In this document: positions 36,116-49,211 of the stretch, in pieces
Layout of the letters: every line of letters starts with the position of its first letter
How positions within the stretch are numbered: the stretch's first letter is position 1
NCBI GenBank assembly: GCA_030407005.1
Contig: JAUDYN010000008.1
Coordinates: forward strand, 2,356,001 to 2,420,000
DNA: 64,000 nucleotides
From: Desarmillaria ectypa
Taxonomy: Eukaryota > Basidiomycota > Agaricomycetes > Agaricales > Physalacriaceae
Direction: 5' to 3'
The notes under the pieces: generated by a model
Seen by the model: the letters and a program-made list of their open reading frames with translations, nothing else
Database searches by the model: none
Told to the model about the DNA's origin: nothing
Made by a program: the position numbers and the translations under genes

Positions 36116-39100
36116 AGATCGAGGAGATAAAAGAATAGGTCAACAAGGGTTCAATTCCTCTTGCTTGACCCAGTCTCCCAAAGATAAGTCCTTGGTTTCC
36201 ATGGGTCAGACTAATATGCATACCTCTAGACAATTATCTACAAACAATATATATCACATGACTTCTCAGACTCTGAAGCCAAAGTCCCTCAAAGAATTAA
36301 GAATGAACAGGTATGTCACACTCCTTAAAGAAGCTGACATGATTATCTATAGTGAATCCCAAGTCCCCAATGAGGCACAGGATTTTCCGGGTGATGCTGA
36401 CACTGCCATGAAGTCCACTGAATTAGCATAGCAAAACTCACCAGATATGTGGGTAAAACTGTGGGCTGAGATTAGTAGATGGAATGTCCTTGGACCTTCC
36501 AGAAGTCTGAACACCCCTGTGCTCCCCTCAAGCAGGGAGACAAGTCTAACAACCTCGCCAGGGTCAGTGGGGGACCAGGACAGCACCTCTCATCAAGGCC
36601 AGGATCAGGGCCACGTGCTATCCAGTCCAGTTAGGAGAAACTTGGTGGCAGAGCTGACCACAATGCTGACTAAATTTGCATCTGGCACCATGGCCAACTC
36701 CACAAGAATGGATAGTAGTGGAACCTCGGAAGCATCAAGCCAAGTTCTATCTCCTCCCAAGATAGTTTGAGTTCTGAAAGTAACTCAGGCTGAAGAACAG
36801 GGAGAAGCTGCTAGCACCCAGGCAGTAAAGAGAGAGCACAGTAGCAGAACTACTACCATTGTTGAAATACCTGATGAATAAGATGACATGGCCTTTAGAT
36901 TATGGCAAGCAAAACAGTCTAAAGCCAGTATCCTGACACCTGAAATCCTGCCTAACAAGGGGGTACATGATCACATGTGGTACCAACCTTTTGGAGTTGA
37001 CTGGACTCTATGGGCGATCTATGCCACTAAGAACTTGGCAGCTGCCAAAGCTATTCTCTCCATTTGGGTTCATCCTAAATAACTTGGGGAGATAACTGAT
37101 GAGCTCATCCAGAGCTTGAACAATGAAGAGAGCTCTGCATATGAGCAGCTCTACAAACTGATCTGGTATATCCATGGTACCAAGAGTTTCAGATGGGACT
37201 TCTTGGTGGATATCCAGCTCTCTCCCTGTATAAGAAAGAAGACATTGACAACCTGAGTGTTGTTGGATAGTGGCTGCACAGGCAGTTCTATCAATTGAAC
37301 ATATGTTCAACAACACCAGTTGGATACTCAAAAAGCCACCTCTCCAATTCCTGTTTACAATGCAGACAGAACCCATAACAAGGCAGGTGATGTAACCAAA
37401 TTTGTGGAACTCTGAATGACCATCAGAACCACATCAAATGAATTGACCTTGCGGTCATGGATCTGAGCTCCAAAACAGTGTACTTGGGCCATGACTGGCT
37501 TAAACACCATAATTCCCTAGTCAACTGGAAGATGGGAACCATGATATTTGGATGATGTCATTGCATAAAAAACTATTTTACAATTTCTGATGCTGATGAA
37601 GAGGACAGATGGGATGAAGAATTGGAAGAAGACGAAACTATTCTGGTGGTCAACATGCAAGAAGAAATCATCCTTTGAGCAGTACATCATGCAAATGAAT
37701 TGGCAGCAGCCGCAAATGCAGAAAAACCAAAGAAAACCTTCGAGGAGCTTGTGCCTCCTCAGTATCAAAGCTTTAGAGACCTTTTTTCTGGAAAAAGCTT
37801 TGACAAACTTCCAGACCAAAAACCCTGGGATCATGCCATTGAGCTAACTCCCAATGCCAAATCCACATTAGACTGCAAAGTCTATCCACTCAACTGAAAT
37901 GAACAGGAATAGCTTGACAAGTTCCTGGATGAAAATCTTGACTCTGGAAGGATCCAACCTTCCAAATCCCCTTATGCCTCCCCTTTCTTCTTTGTAGAGA
38001 AAAAGGATGGTTCTCTATGTCCAGTTCAGGACTATCAAAAACTGAACGAAATGATGATCAAGAATCATTACCCCCTCCCTTTGATCTCTGAACTTGTCAA
38101 CAAGTTATGAGGAGCTAAATACTTTTCCAAGCTAGACATGTGATGGGGATACAACAACATATGAATCCAAGATAGAGATGAAGAAAAGACCATATTCAGA
38201 ACTAACCAAGGACTCTTTGAGCCTATGGTTATATTCTTTGGCCTTACCAATTTACCAGCCATGTTTCACTGAATGATGAATGACATCTTCAAGGATCTAA
38301 TCACTGGAGGAAAAGTTACCATCTATCTTGACAATATCCTCATTTTCACGAAATCCTTGTCTAAACACCGAATCATTGTTCGACAAGTCCTACAATGTCT
38401 ATGAGAGAACAAACTGTTCATCAAAGCTGAAAAATGCAAGTTCGAGATACTTGAGACTGAATACCTTAGAGTTATCATCAGTGAAGATGCAATTTGCATG
38501 GATCCAGTCAAGATCACTGGAATAGTGGAATGACCAACTCTAACAAAGAAGAAGGAACTCCAATCCTTTTTAGGATTTACAAATTTCTATCAAAAATTCA
38601 TTTGCAACTATTCAAAGGTTGTACAACCCCTTACTCAGCTAACCAGAAAAGTAGACTGGACATGGGGATCAGAACAGGAACAAGCATTTACTCAACTCAA
38701 AAAGTTGATGACCACCAAATTGTTCTAACAATCTCCTCAGATGAGAGAAAGTTTCGAGTAGAAGCAGATGCTAGCAATGGGGCCATCGGCACCATTCTTA
38801 GCCAAGAACAGAATGGCAAATGGAGACCTGTTGCCTTCATGTCCAAAGCACTGATGGTCACTGAACAAAATTATGAAATCTATGATAAAGAGCTGCTAGC
38901 CATCATGCTAGGTTTAGAAGAATGGTGCCATTATCTCATGGGCACAAAAGAAGTCATTGAAATCTGGACTGATCACCAAAATCTCCAGTATTTCTGAAAA
39001 CCCCAGAAGTTGAACCATTGACAAGCTCGATGGGTCACCGAATTAGCTGAATACCACTTTGTTCTCCAACACAAAGCTGGGATCACCAACAAGAAGGCAG

Positions 39101-40886
39101 ACCTTCTCAGTTGCTGAGACAATCATGATCAGGGCAAGGAAGACAATCAAGACATAGTTGTCCTCTCTCCTGAACACTTCTGGGCATTAATTCTGCCCAC
39201 CATGGAAGAACAAATCACATGTATAAGAGATGCAACCAGACAAAAGAGTCAATGGGATCAAGGGATAGAGAAATCCCTTAATCATGAACAAGGAATAATA
39301 CAAGAAAATGAAATCCTGTGGTATAACAGGTGGGTCTATGTCCCAAAAGACTCTTCCCTTCACAGTGAGATCATTGCACAATATCATGATCATATTACTG
39401 CTGGACATCCAGGAATCACCAAGACCAAGGAACTCATCCTTTGAGAATACTGGTGGCCAAAGATGAAGAAAGACATTGAATCCTATGTCAAGGGATGTGA
39501 AACATGTCAAAGAATGAAGAGTGACACACAGGCAAAGGTGACCTCTCTTTACCCCAATACAATCCCTGACACCCCTTGGACTCATATCTTGGTAGATATG
39601 ATTACAGGCCTTCCAGAATCAGAAGGCTTTGATGCTTTACTGGTTATTGTGGACCACTTCTCAAAAAACATCATTCTCATTCCATGCAATGAAGAATTAT
39701 CCATGGAAGGATGGCCCTTATGCTCTGAAACCATGTCTATGCAAAACACAGAATGCCACAAGTGGTCATCTCTGACCGAGGACCCCAGTTTGTATCAACA
39801 TTCATGAAAGAACTTTACCGAATGCTGAATATCATGCAAAATGCATCCACAGCATATCATCCACAGACAGATGGACAAACAGAACGAGTCAATCAAGAGG
39901 TTGAAAAATACCTTTGTATCTTTGTCAACCATTGACAGACAGACTGGGTCACATGGCTACCCCTTGCAGAATTTGCTCATAACAACAGAGTACATTCTGC
40001 CACTGGCAAAAGCCCATTCATGGTCTTATACAGACAAAATCCCTCACTCATTCCCAAGTCCATCCAAAAGACTAAATTCACAAATCCTGCAGCCATAGAA
40101 TTCACAGAAACAATGGCCAAAGTCCACAAAGAGGTTCATGATGTGTTGGAAAAAGCAGCAACACAAATGAAGGTGCAATATGACAAAAGGAAGCAATTAC
40201 CTCGAGAATACCAAATTGGTGACAAGGTCTGGCTTGATACTGCCAACCTTCATCTTCTGTGACCAAAAAAGAAACTCGACGATAAACAAATGGGACCATT
40301 CGAAATCATTGAAAAATCAGACATAGCAGCATACAAGCTAAAACTGCCACCCCACTGAAAGATTTATCCCCAATTCAATGAGAAATTATTAACTCCTTAT
40401 ATCACACCTTCATTTCCAAATCAACAGCAACCACCTCCTCCTCCTCCAGACCTTGTCAATGGTCAAGAAGAATATGAGATTGAAGAAGTCCTAGACTTGT
40501 GCACTCATCAAGTATGTATCAAATGAGGACAACCCTCCAAGGAAGTCATAGACTACCTAGTCAAATGGAAGGGTTGGACCAGAGAACACAACTCTTGGGT
40601 ATGGGAAATGGAAATGATGAATGCAATGGAAGTGATAGAAGAATACAAGGCCAGCATAAACTGTGCCTTATATGTTCCAAAAATTGTAACCAAGGACAAA
40701 GCAGTGGTCAAGATACTAGACCATGAATATTCTGATGATGGAGATGTCACATACTTGGCTCAACACAAGGATGGATACAAAAAATGGATTATCAACCCAG
40801 ATAAAATGACATGGAAAAACTTGATTGATCAGTACTAGATCAGTCAAGTTCTATCACAACTTGACACTCTTGAAGAAGAACCTTAG
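36116..40886 (+). pseudogene. pol of element A with C-terminal chromodomain
   Basis: Protease motif LLDSGCTGSSIN near 37260; RT from about 37740 with [22 protein letters not shown] and YLDN near 38330 (catalytic YLDD lost by GAT to AAT at a CpG); RNase H from 38758 (EADASNGAIG, then WTDHQNLQYF); integrase with HHCC region (HDHITAGHPGITKT, then CETCQ), DD35E residues in LVDMITGLP and VISDRGPQF, and YHPQTDGQTERVNQEVE; chromodomain DYLVKWKGWTREHNSWV near 40552. The end TAG is at 40884-40886. Numerous TGA/TAG stops, mostly where relatives have CGA, CGG, CAG or TGG. Confidence 0.9.
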
Positions 40887-40905
40887 CAGTTGGGATGACT
40901 GCTTT

Positions 40906-40918
40906 AACAAGGGGGTAA
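40906..40918 (+). other. polypurine tract of element A
   Basis: AACAAGGGGGTAA immediately precedes the 3' LTR. The same tract lies next to the left LTR of B (41510-41522, complement), and a close relative next to the LTR of E. It marks the plus-strand primer. Confidence 0.8.
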
Positions 40919-41085
40919 TGTTATGATTTTTCCATTATCTTATCCTATCTCATCATATCCATGACACCACACATCTTATCTCAGCCAGTATTGACATATT
41001 CACTGACAACCACCCCATTTCTTGATGATTCATACCCTAGTTCATTTCTATTCGACTATGATCTATCCAACCAACACACTGTTCT
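40919..41085 (+). repeat. 3' LTR of element A, first part
   Basis: Matches 33121 onward of the 5' LTR and breaks off after GTTCT (41081-41085), the target duplicated by element B. It continues at 49827. Confidence 0.93.
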
Positions 41086-41509
41086 TGTTAGGTACCGACT
41101 TGGGCATGTGACTTGGGACAGTCAGCTGATCTCTCTGGGCTGTTATGCATTCGAATGATCACCCAAGTTGAGAGATAGAAGCTGAAGGTCTTCTGTGTTG
41201 TGCAGACAAGAAGTATATGATAGTAATTTAAACAAGAGATAGAGTACAACTGTCTAGTTTACTCTGTTTATATAGTATTTCTATGGTGTTTATATTTAGA
41301 TGAAACACTACAGTCCATGCACAAACGGTGTCAAAGTAGGATGATCTGGGAGGATCATAGAACCAATAAAGAACATCTGGGGTGGCAGATGGTGAGAACG
41401 AGGGTTGTAGCCAGTGAATAGCTGGATATGAGTCGGTTTCTTGATTAGATTAGATGGATAAGTCATGGATATGACTCAGATAAGATAAGATAACGGAAAA
41501 ATCATAACA
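41086..41509 (-). repeat. left (3') LTR of element B
   Basis: 424 bp, same length as the right copy. In the first ~80 bp the two copies differ at five sites, all CG in one copy against TG or CA in the other, so divergence is by CpG decay. Confidence 0.93.
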
Positions 41510-41541
41510 TTACCCCCTTGTTAAAGCAGTCGTCCTGACTG

Positions 41542-43213
41542 CTAAGGCTCTTCCAAAGGGGTGTCAAACTGTGTTGCGATTTGACTGATCCAGTACTGAT
41601 CAATCAGTTTCTTCCATATTTCTTCATCTGGATTGACAATCCACTTGGTATATCCATCTTTTCTTTTGGTGAGGTAGGCTACGTCGCCGTGTTGCGAGTA
41701 TTCATGGTCCAGTATCTTGACCACTGCTTTGTTTTTGGTTGTGATTTTTGGAGTGTATATGGCATGGTTTATGGTAGCCTGGTACTCTTGGATTGCTTCC
41801 AAAGCATTCATCATTTCATTCTCTCGGACCCATGAATTGTGCTCATGAGTCCATCCTTTCCATTTGACTAGGTAGTCCATGACTTTCCTAGATGGTTGTC
41901 CTCACTTGGATCATACCTTTCTGGTGCACAAGTCCAAGACTTCTTCGATTTTGTATTCTTCTTGACCATTGATGAGGTCTGGAGGAGGAGGTGGCAGTTG
42001 TTCTTGATTCACGAATGAGGGTGCGACATATGGAGTCAACAATTTCTCATTGAATCGGGGGTGAATCTTCCAATGGGGTGGCAGTTTTAACTTATATGCT
42101 GCTGCTCCCTATTTCTCGATGATCTTGAACGGTCCTGTTCATTTATCATCGAGCTTTTTCTTTGGTCATGGAAGATGAAGGTTGGTGGTGTCAAGCCATA
42201 CCTTATCCCCAATTCAATACTCCCTTGGAGTCTGTTTCTTTTTGTTGTATTGTGCCTTCATTTGTGCCGCGGCCTTTTCCAATGCTTCATGAACTTCTTT
42301 ATGGACCTTGGCCATAGTTTCTGTGAAGTCGACAGCTGCAGGGTTCGCAAAACTGGTTTTCTGTATTGACTCGGGAATGAGTCGGGGAATTCCGTCCATA
42401 TAGGACCATGAAAGGACTTTTGCCTGTAGCCAAGTGGACTCGGTTATTGTGAGCAAATTTGGTGAGTGGTAGCCATGCTACCAAATCAGTCTGTCGGTGG
42501 TTGACAAAGATATGGAGGTATTTTTCGACCTCCTGGTTGACTCTCTCTGTCTGTCTGTCTGTCTGTGGATGGTATGCTGTAGAGGCATTCTGGGTGATGT
42601 CCAACATTTGATATAGTTCCTTCATGAATGTCGAGATGAACTGGGGTCCTCGATCCGAGATGACCACTTGTGGCATTCTGTGCTTTGCATATACATTATT
42701 GTGAAGTATTAGTGCCCATCCTTCAGTGGATAACTCCTCATTGCAAGGAATCAGGAGGATGTTCTTGGAGAAATGGTCTACGATGACCAGTAGAGCATCA
42801 TGTCCTTCTGACTCTGGTAGTCCTGTTACCATGTTGACCACAATATGGGTCCATGGAGTGTTGGGTATTGTGTTGGGATGAAGAGGTGCCGCCTTGGCCT
42901 GTGTATTGCTCTTCGTTCTTTGACAAGTCTCGCATCCTTTGATGTAAGATTCTACATCCTTCTTCATCTTTGGCCACCAGTATTTGCGAAGAACAAGTTC
43001 CTTGGTCTTGGTGATTCCTGGATGTCCAGTGGTGATATGATCATGGAATTGTGCAATGATCTCACCTTGTAGAACAGAGTCGTTCGGAATGTAGACTCGT
43101 CCATCATACCACAGGATTTCGTTTTCCTGGGTGATTCCACATTCATGGTTGAGGGATTTCTTGATTCTCTGGTCCCACTGGTCTTTCTGTTTCATTGCGT
43201 CTCTTATATGCAT
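41542..43213 (-). pseudogene. integrase and chromodomain of element B
   Basis: From 43213 down: HIRDAMKQKDQWD, zinc-binding HDHITTGHPGITKT with CETCQ, catalytic region (VVNMVTGLPESEG, VISDRGPQF, then YHPQTDRQTERVNQ), a one-base frameshift near 42400, GDKVWLDTTNLHLP, then chromodomain DYLVKWKGWTHEHNSWV and end at 41542-41544. The first catalytic Asp of LVDMITG-type motifs reads Asn here (VVNMVTG), a GAC-to-AAC change. TGA stops occur where relatives have Arg codons. Confidence 0.88.
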
Positions 43214-44454
43214 TGATATGCTGTCTACGCATTCACACCTAGATTTTGCGATTTTGTAACAATACTATTGCACATCTATCCTATACTAGTGATACATAGA
43301 GGACTATAGCTGAGGCTTTGAGCTGATAGTTAAAAGCAGTAAGCAACTGGTAGAGCCAGGACTTAGATGCAACACCATTAGTGGGTTAAATCTACCAGCC
43401 GGCCAGACTAGTAACTTGAATGCTAGCAGGACTAAGTGAAATACAGCCACTAGCAAACGAAGGATGCTACTAGCACACCAAAACCAGGAGCAGAGTACAC
43501 AGATCTCGTCAAGTTCTGTCACTAGCAGCCCAGACTGGGCATAAACACCTAAGTCAGGATAACTAGTCACATGGCAATCTTGAAACAGGACTTAGAAATA
43601 AATTAGGAATGGATTAACCTTGAGCCCAGATCTGACTATTTTGATATAGATCTCTTATGATCAATGCTAGTGGAGCCGGACTGCACCCTCGATCATGATC
43701 AGATAGCTGTTACAGGTACCAATATCCGGATATTCATATAACTATGTTACTAGGGCATGTAGTTGTGCCAAGGGTGCGGAAAGACCAACTGTGGAGTCTC
43801 TAGACCAAATATTTGAAAAGAAAACAGACTAGACCGACTATTGTGTGATTATTCACCATTATTCATGACTAGCCAAGAAATTCTTACCAATATACCCTAT
43901 ACCCAGATGATATTTATAGTTCTGCCTCAGTAGTATATAAGTAGTGGGATGGGCGCTCATGCAAAGCAGGCAGGCCATCCCCGCAGTTGAGCCCTCACTG
44001 GTAGTAACTGGTGTCCCCAATTAAAGGCTTTTGTGCTTAACCTCGATGAAGTGATTAATAGTCGCTAAGTCACCCATAGAATTGCATTGAATTGAAGTCC
44101 ATTAGAGTCACTGTTGTGTCCTGCAAAGGTCTGGAGTGTTTTGAAGTTAGTTCAAGCAAAGTTCTTGGAGTTATAGTTTATTCTTAGGCCAAGAGTGTGG
44201 CTAGTCAAGTGTTTATCACTTGTAGGAAGCAGTATAGGGCCAAGAGTGCCACCAGTCTGAAGCAGTTTCAGTCAGAACGAGCACAGTAGCTCAAACCAAG
44301 TCACTCTTATCCAATTGTGTCTTACCCACCCCACTAGTATGACTAGTACTTTGTATAAACTCACTAGTAACGAATAAAACGTCTTAAAGACAATTGTACT
44401 TGATTATTGAAGTCTGCAGAGTGCTTCCATCATACTCGAAACTGCCCAAATTCA
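43214..44454 (+). repeat. D LTR, left copy (forward), inside the integrase of B
   Basis: 1241 bp, begins TGATATGCTGTC and ends CCCAAATTCA. It contains a TATA box (TATATAAGTAG near 43935) and an AATAAA signal near 44375, as an LTR should. The next bases, ATATTGGTGATTAAG, include a TGG-type tRNA primer site, so this is a 5' LTR orientation with about 100 bp of leader (44455-44556) before B resumes at GTGATCC. It has no similarity to the A/B/C LTRs and so belongs to another LTR element. Confidence 0.8.
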
Positions 44455-44556
44455 ATATTGGTGATTAAGTGTAGAGTAGTAAGAGGTTTAGTGTGATTGG
44501 TGTTCATTTCCATTCCCTAATTCTTTTGTCACTCGCCATAACCAAGCACATCAGCG
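44455..44556 (+). other. leader fragment of element D
   Basis: TTGGTGATTAAG (putative tRNA primer site) and about 90 bp of non-coding leader, present only at the left D copy. B's coding frame resumes right after it. Confidence 0.5.
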
Positions 44557-47500
44557 TGATCCTTTCTTCAGTTGTTGGTAATACCAATGCCCGGAAATGT
44601 TCTGGGGATAGAATGACAACATCTTGATTGTCTTCTTTTCCCTGATCGTGATCGTCTCATCTGCTGAGAAGATCGGCCTTCTGATTAGCAGTTCCAGCTT
44701 TGTGTTGAAGGACAAAGTGATACTCTGCTAGTTCGGTGACCCACCAAGCTTGTCGGTGATTCAACTTCTGAGGTTTCCAGAAGTATTGGAGATTCTGGTG
44801 GTCAGTCCAGATCTCAATGGTCTCTTTGGTGCCCATGAGGTAGTGACACCATTCTTCTAGTGCCAGCATGATTGCTAGCAACTCCTTGTCATAGATTTCG
44901 TAGTTATGCTCAGTGATGGTGAGCGCTTTTGACATGAAAGTGACTGGTCTCCATTTGCCCTCCTTTTCTTGACTTAGGACGGCACCAATGGCTCCATCAC
45001 TAGCATCGGCCTCTACTCAGAACTTTCCATCATCCGAGGGAATCATCAGAACTACGTTTGTTGTCATCAACTTTTTGAGTTGATTAAACGCTTGTTCCTG
45101 TTCTGATCCCCATGTCCAGTCTACCTTTCTGGTTAACTGGGTAAGGGGATGCACTATCTTGGAGTAATCCCTGATGAACTTTCGGTAGAAGTTCGTGAAT
45201 CCTAAGAAGGATTGTAGTTCCTTCTTCTTTGTTGGAGTGGGCCATTCTGCTATGCCTGCAATTTTGACTGGGTCCATGTGAATGGCATCTTCACTAATGA
45301 TAACCCCAAGGTATTTGGTCTTGAGTACCTTGAACTTGCATTTCTCTGCTTTGAGGAACAACTTGTTTTCTCGAAGATGTTGGAGTACTTGTTGTACTAT
45401 GTCTTGGTGTTCTGTCAAGGATTTGGTGAATATGAGTATATCGTCAAGGTAAATCGTGACTTTTCCTCTGGCAATCAAATCCTTGAATATGTCATTCATC
45501 ATCCATTGGAACATGGCTGGTGAATTCATAAGCCCGAAGAACATAACCATAGGCTCAAAGAGCCCTTGATTAGTTCTGAATGTGGCTTTTTCTTTGTCTC
45601 CATTTCGAATGCGGACATTGTTATATCCCCATCGCACATCCAGCTTGGAGAAGTACTTGGCTCCTCGCAATTTGTCAATTAGCTTGGAAATGAGCAGAAG
45701 GGGATAATGATTCTTGATCGTCATTTCATTCAGTTTCCAGTAATCCTGAACTGGTCATAAGGAGCCGTCCTTTTTCTTGATGAAGAAGAAGGGAGAGGCG
45801 AAAGGGGATTTCGAGGGATGAATACGTCCTGAGTCCAAGTTCTCATCTAATAACTTGTCCAATTGTTCTTGCTCATTTCGATTGAGTGGGTAAACCTTGC
45901 AGTCCAAGGTCGATTTCACGTTGGGGACCAATTCGATTGCATGGTCCCAAGGTCTTCTTTCCAGTAACTCGTCAAAGCTTTCTGTAGAGAATAGATCTCT
46001 GAAGCTCTGATACTGAGGAGGTACAAGCTCCTCAAATGTTTGTTTCGGTTTTTCAGCATTGGCGGCTGCAGCCAACTCGTTCGCATGATGGATGGCACGA
46101 AGTATGATTTCTTCTTGCATATTAATGGGAAGAATACTTTCTCCTTCCTCGAGCTCTTCGTCCCATTGATCTTCTTCATCTGCGTCTGGCAGAGTGAATT
46201 GGTTTTGGACACAGTGACATTGTCCAAATGTCAAGGTCCCCGCCTTCCAGTTGACGAAAGGATTGTGGCATTTAAGCCAGTCATGGCCCAAGTACATGGT
46301 CTTGGAGCCTAGGTCAGTGACTGCTAGGTCAATTTGTTTGCTATGTCCTCCGATGGTCATTCGGAGTTCTATGAATTCTGTAACGTCCCCTGCCTTGTTG
46401 CATGTTCCATCGGCATTATAGACTGGTATAGGGGCTGCAGCCTTCCTGGTGTCCAACTGATGTTGCTGGATGTAAGTTTGGTTGATAGAGCTGCCTGTGC
46501 AGCCACTATCCAACAATGCTCGGGTTGTCAATGTCTGTTTCCCAGTACATGGGGAAAGTTGGATGTCCACCAAGAAGTCCTGTCCGGAACTTTTGGTACT
46601 GCGAATATACCGAATTGGTTCATGTAATTCATAGAGCTGTTCTTGGGCTGTGCTCCCTCCCATCTTCAAGCTTTGAATAAGCTCATTATCGATTTCTCCA
46701 AGTCGTTTGGGATGTACCCAAATGGAGAGAATCACCTTGGCGATTGCCAAATTCTTGGAGTCGCGTACTGCACACATCGTCCAGTCAATTCCAAATGGTC
46801 TAAACCATTGGAAGTTGCTCTGCTTCCCTGTACGTTCGGAAGACTTGTCCTGCTTCCCTGTGCATTCGGAAGCATTTGATACCCCCTTGTTAGGATAGGT
46901 GTCGGGTTTGACACTTCCCCTTGCATTTGGAAGGTCAATGTTCTGTGGTTCCGGTGTTCTGGTTATCGGGGTACTGGCTTTGGATTGGCTGACTTGCCAC
47001 ATCCTAAAAGCCATGTCATCTTCCTCATTGGGTACTTTGACGATAGTGGTTCTATGGAAATGCCCCCTTTTTACTGCCTGAATGCTAGTGGGATCCTGTT
47101 CCTTTTCTTCGGCTGACACCACTCGCAACAGAGTTTGAATTTCCTTGGTCATTGACTCCCAGCTAGTGCCTAAGGCAACCTTCGCATGTTTGCAACCCGT
47201 ACCAGTCTGGTTTGGGTAATCCTGCCCCCTTTTTATTGCCTGAGTGCTAGCGACTTTCTTTCTTTCGGCTTTGATCCTCTGACTTGCCAGCCTGGTTTGG
47301 TACTCAGCTTCGTCAAGTTTTCCACTCCCCAGACCGGTTTGTCTGGGTAGTCGGTCCTGGCCTTGGTTAGAGGCACTGTCCTGGTCCTCTGCCGACTCTG
47401 GTGGAACTGGTGAGCTTGCCCCACCGCTCGAGGCGGGTACTGGGATGGTCGAACTTCTGGGAGGCCCGAAGGAGTCCCGCCTACTGGTCCCTGCTCGTCG

Positions 47501-47829
47501 CTGTGTGCTCAGCAGCATATCCGGTGAGCTCTGCTCGTTGGACTTTGTTGCGGCGCCAACACCACTTGGCAAGTCCCACTCCAGTTCATTGGAGGCTCGG
47601 GATTTGTCACTACAGATACTTGTGTCAGCGTCTTCTAGGAGGATGATGTACCTGTTTGTTCTTGATGATTCTTGTTTGGTCTTTGGCTTCAATTTCTGTG
47701 AAGTCATGGGTATATTGGTTTTTGTACGTAATTGTCTATTTTCATAATAATCAGTCTGACCTGCAGAAACCGAGGACACACCTTGAGACTTGGGTGTGCA
47801 AGGGGAATTGAACCCTTGATGCCCTACTC
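44557..47829 (-). pseudogene. pol of element B: protease, reverse transcriptase, RNase H
   Basis: One frame from about 47829 down to 44557, interrupted by TGA at 45755-45757, 45015-45017 and near 44655. Protease DSGCTGSSINQTY near 46500; RT with LVPPQYQSFRDLF, SPFASPFFFIKKKDGS, KLRGAKYFSKLD and an intact YLDDILIFTKS near 45450; RNase H with EADASDGAIG, WTDHQNLQYF and ELAEYHFVLQHKAG. Element A keeps CGA at the site of B's second TGA (F-R-VEADAS), so B's stop arose by C-to-T at a CpG. The frame lies -1 relative to gag. Confidence 0.9.
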
Positions 47830-47970
47830 TTTTACCTCCTCAATCCTGGAGGTGCTCAGCACCACTGCGTCAGTGGGCCCCACATATCTCACAATGTTCT
47901 TCTCTTTTCTCATAGGGCAATCCCTGTTCAGGTGACCCTTTTGGTTGCACCTGAAACAGCGCACTAATAT
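47824..47970 (-). pseudogene. gag remnant of element B (zinc knuckle)
   Basis: Only the C-terminus of gag survives: CFRCNQKGHLNRDC (CX2CX4HX4C) followed by VGPTDAVV and IEEVKE-stop. Upstream gag is replaced by the right D LTR; the open frame running on into D is accidental. The gag stop overlaps pol in the -1 frame (GTA-AAA-GAG-TAG). Confidence 0.85.
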
Positions 47971-49211
47971 TGAATTTGGGCGGTTTCGAGTATGATGGAA
48001 GCACTCTGCAGACTTCAATAATCAAGTACAATTGTCTTTAAGACGTTTTATTCGTTACTAGTGAGTTTATACAAAGTACTAGTCATACTAGTGGGGTGGG
48101 TAAGACACAATTGGATAAGAGTGACTTGGTTTGAGCTACTGTGCTCGTTCTGACTGAAACTGCTTCAGACTGGTGGCACTCTTGGCCCTATACTGCTTCC
48201 TACAAGTGATAAACACTTGACTAGCCACACTCTTGGCCTAAGAATAAACTATAACTCCAAGAACTTTGCTTGAACTAACTTCAAAACACTCCAGACCTTT
48301 GCAGGACACAACAGTGACTCTAATGGACTTCAATTCAATGCAATTCTATGGGTGACTTAGCGACTATTAATCACTTCATCGAGGTTAAGCACAAAAGCCT
48401 TTAATTGGGGACACCAGTTACTACCAGTGAGGGCTCAACTGCGGGGATGGCCTGCCTGCTTTGCATGAGCGCCCATCCCACTACTTATATACTACTGAGG
48501 CAGAACTATAAATATCATCTGGGTATAGGGTATATTGGTAAGAATTTCTTGGCTAGTCATGAATAATGGTGAATAATCACACAATAGTCGGTCTAGTCTG
48601 TTTTCTTTTCAAATATTTGGTCTAGAGACTCCACAGTTGGTCTTTCCGCACCCTTGGCACAACTACATGCCCTAGTAACATAGTTATATGAATATCCGGA
48701 TATTGGTACCTGTAACAGCTATCTGATCATGATCGAGGGTGCAGTCCGGCTCCACTAGCATTGATCATAAGAGATCTATATCAAAATAGTCAGATCTGGG
48801 CTCAAGGTTAATCCATTCCTAATTTATTTCTAAGTCCTGTTTCAAGATTGCCATGTGACTAGTTATCCTGACTTAGGTGTTTATGCCCAGTCTGGGCTGC
48901 TAGTGACAGAACTTGACGAGATCTGTGTACTCTGCTCCTGGTTTTGGTGTGCTAGTAGCATCCTTCGTTTGCTAGTGGCTGTATTTCACTTAGTCCTGCT
49001 AGCATTCGAGTTACTAGTCTGGCCGGCTGGTAGATTTAACCCACTAATGGTGTTGCATCTAAGTCCTGGCTCTACCAGTTGCTTACTGCTTTTAACTATC
49101 AGCTCAAAGCCTCAGCTATAGTCCTCTATGTATCACTAGTATAGGATAGATGTGCAATAGTATTGTTACAAAATCGCAAAATCTAGGTGTGAATGTGTAG
49201 ACGGCATATCA
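47971..49211 (-). repeat. D LTR, right copy (inverted), replacing gag of B
   Basis: 1241 bp, exactly the length of the left copy and in opposite orientation, with very high similarity by eye (an 88-codon open frame in both differs at one residue). It joins ORF0 (ending ATCCGG) directly to the zinc knuckle, so about 2 kb of gag is missing. Confidence 0.8.

Noticed and set aside
43304..43570. An 88-codon open frame with hydrophobic segments, present in both D LTR copies (also 48855-49121)
   Set aside because: It lies within a non-coding LTR, antisense to its promoter direction. Conservation simply reflects the near identity of the two LTR copies.
47824..48018. Open frame reading from the D LTR into the B zinc knuckle as a fusion protein
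   Set aside because: The N-terminal 16 or so codons are the LTR end read by chance; no start signal or conservation supports a fusion.
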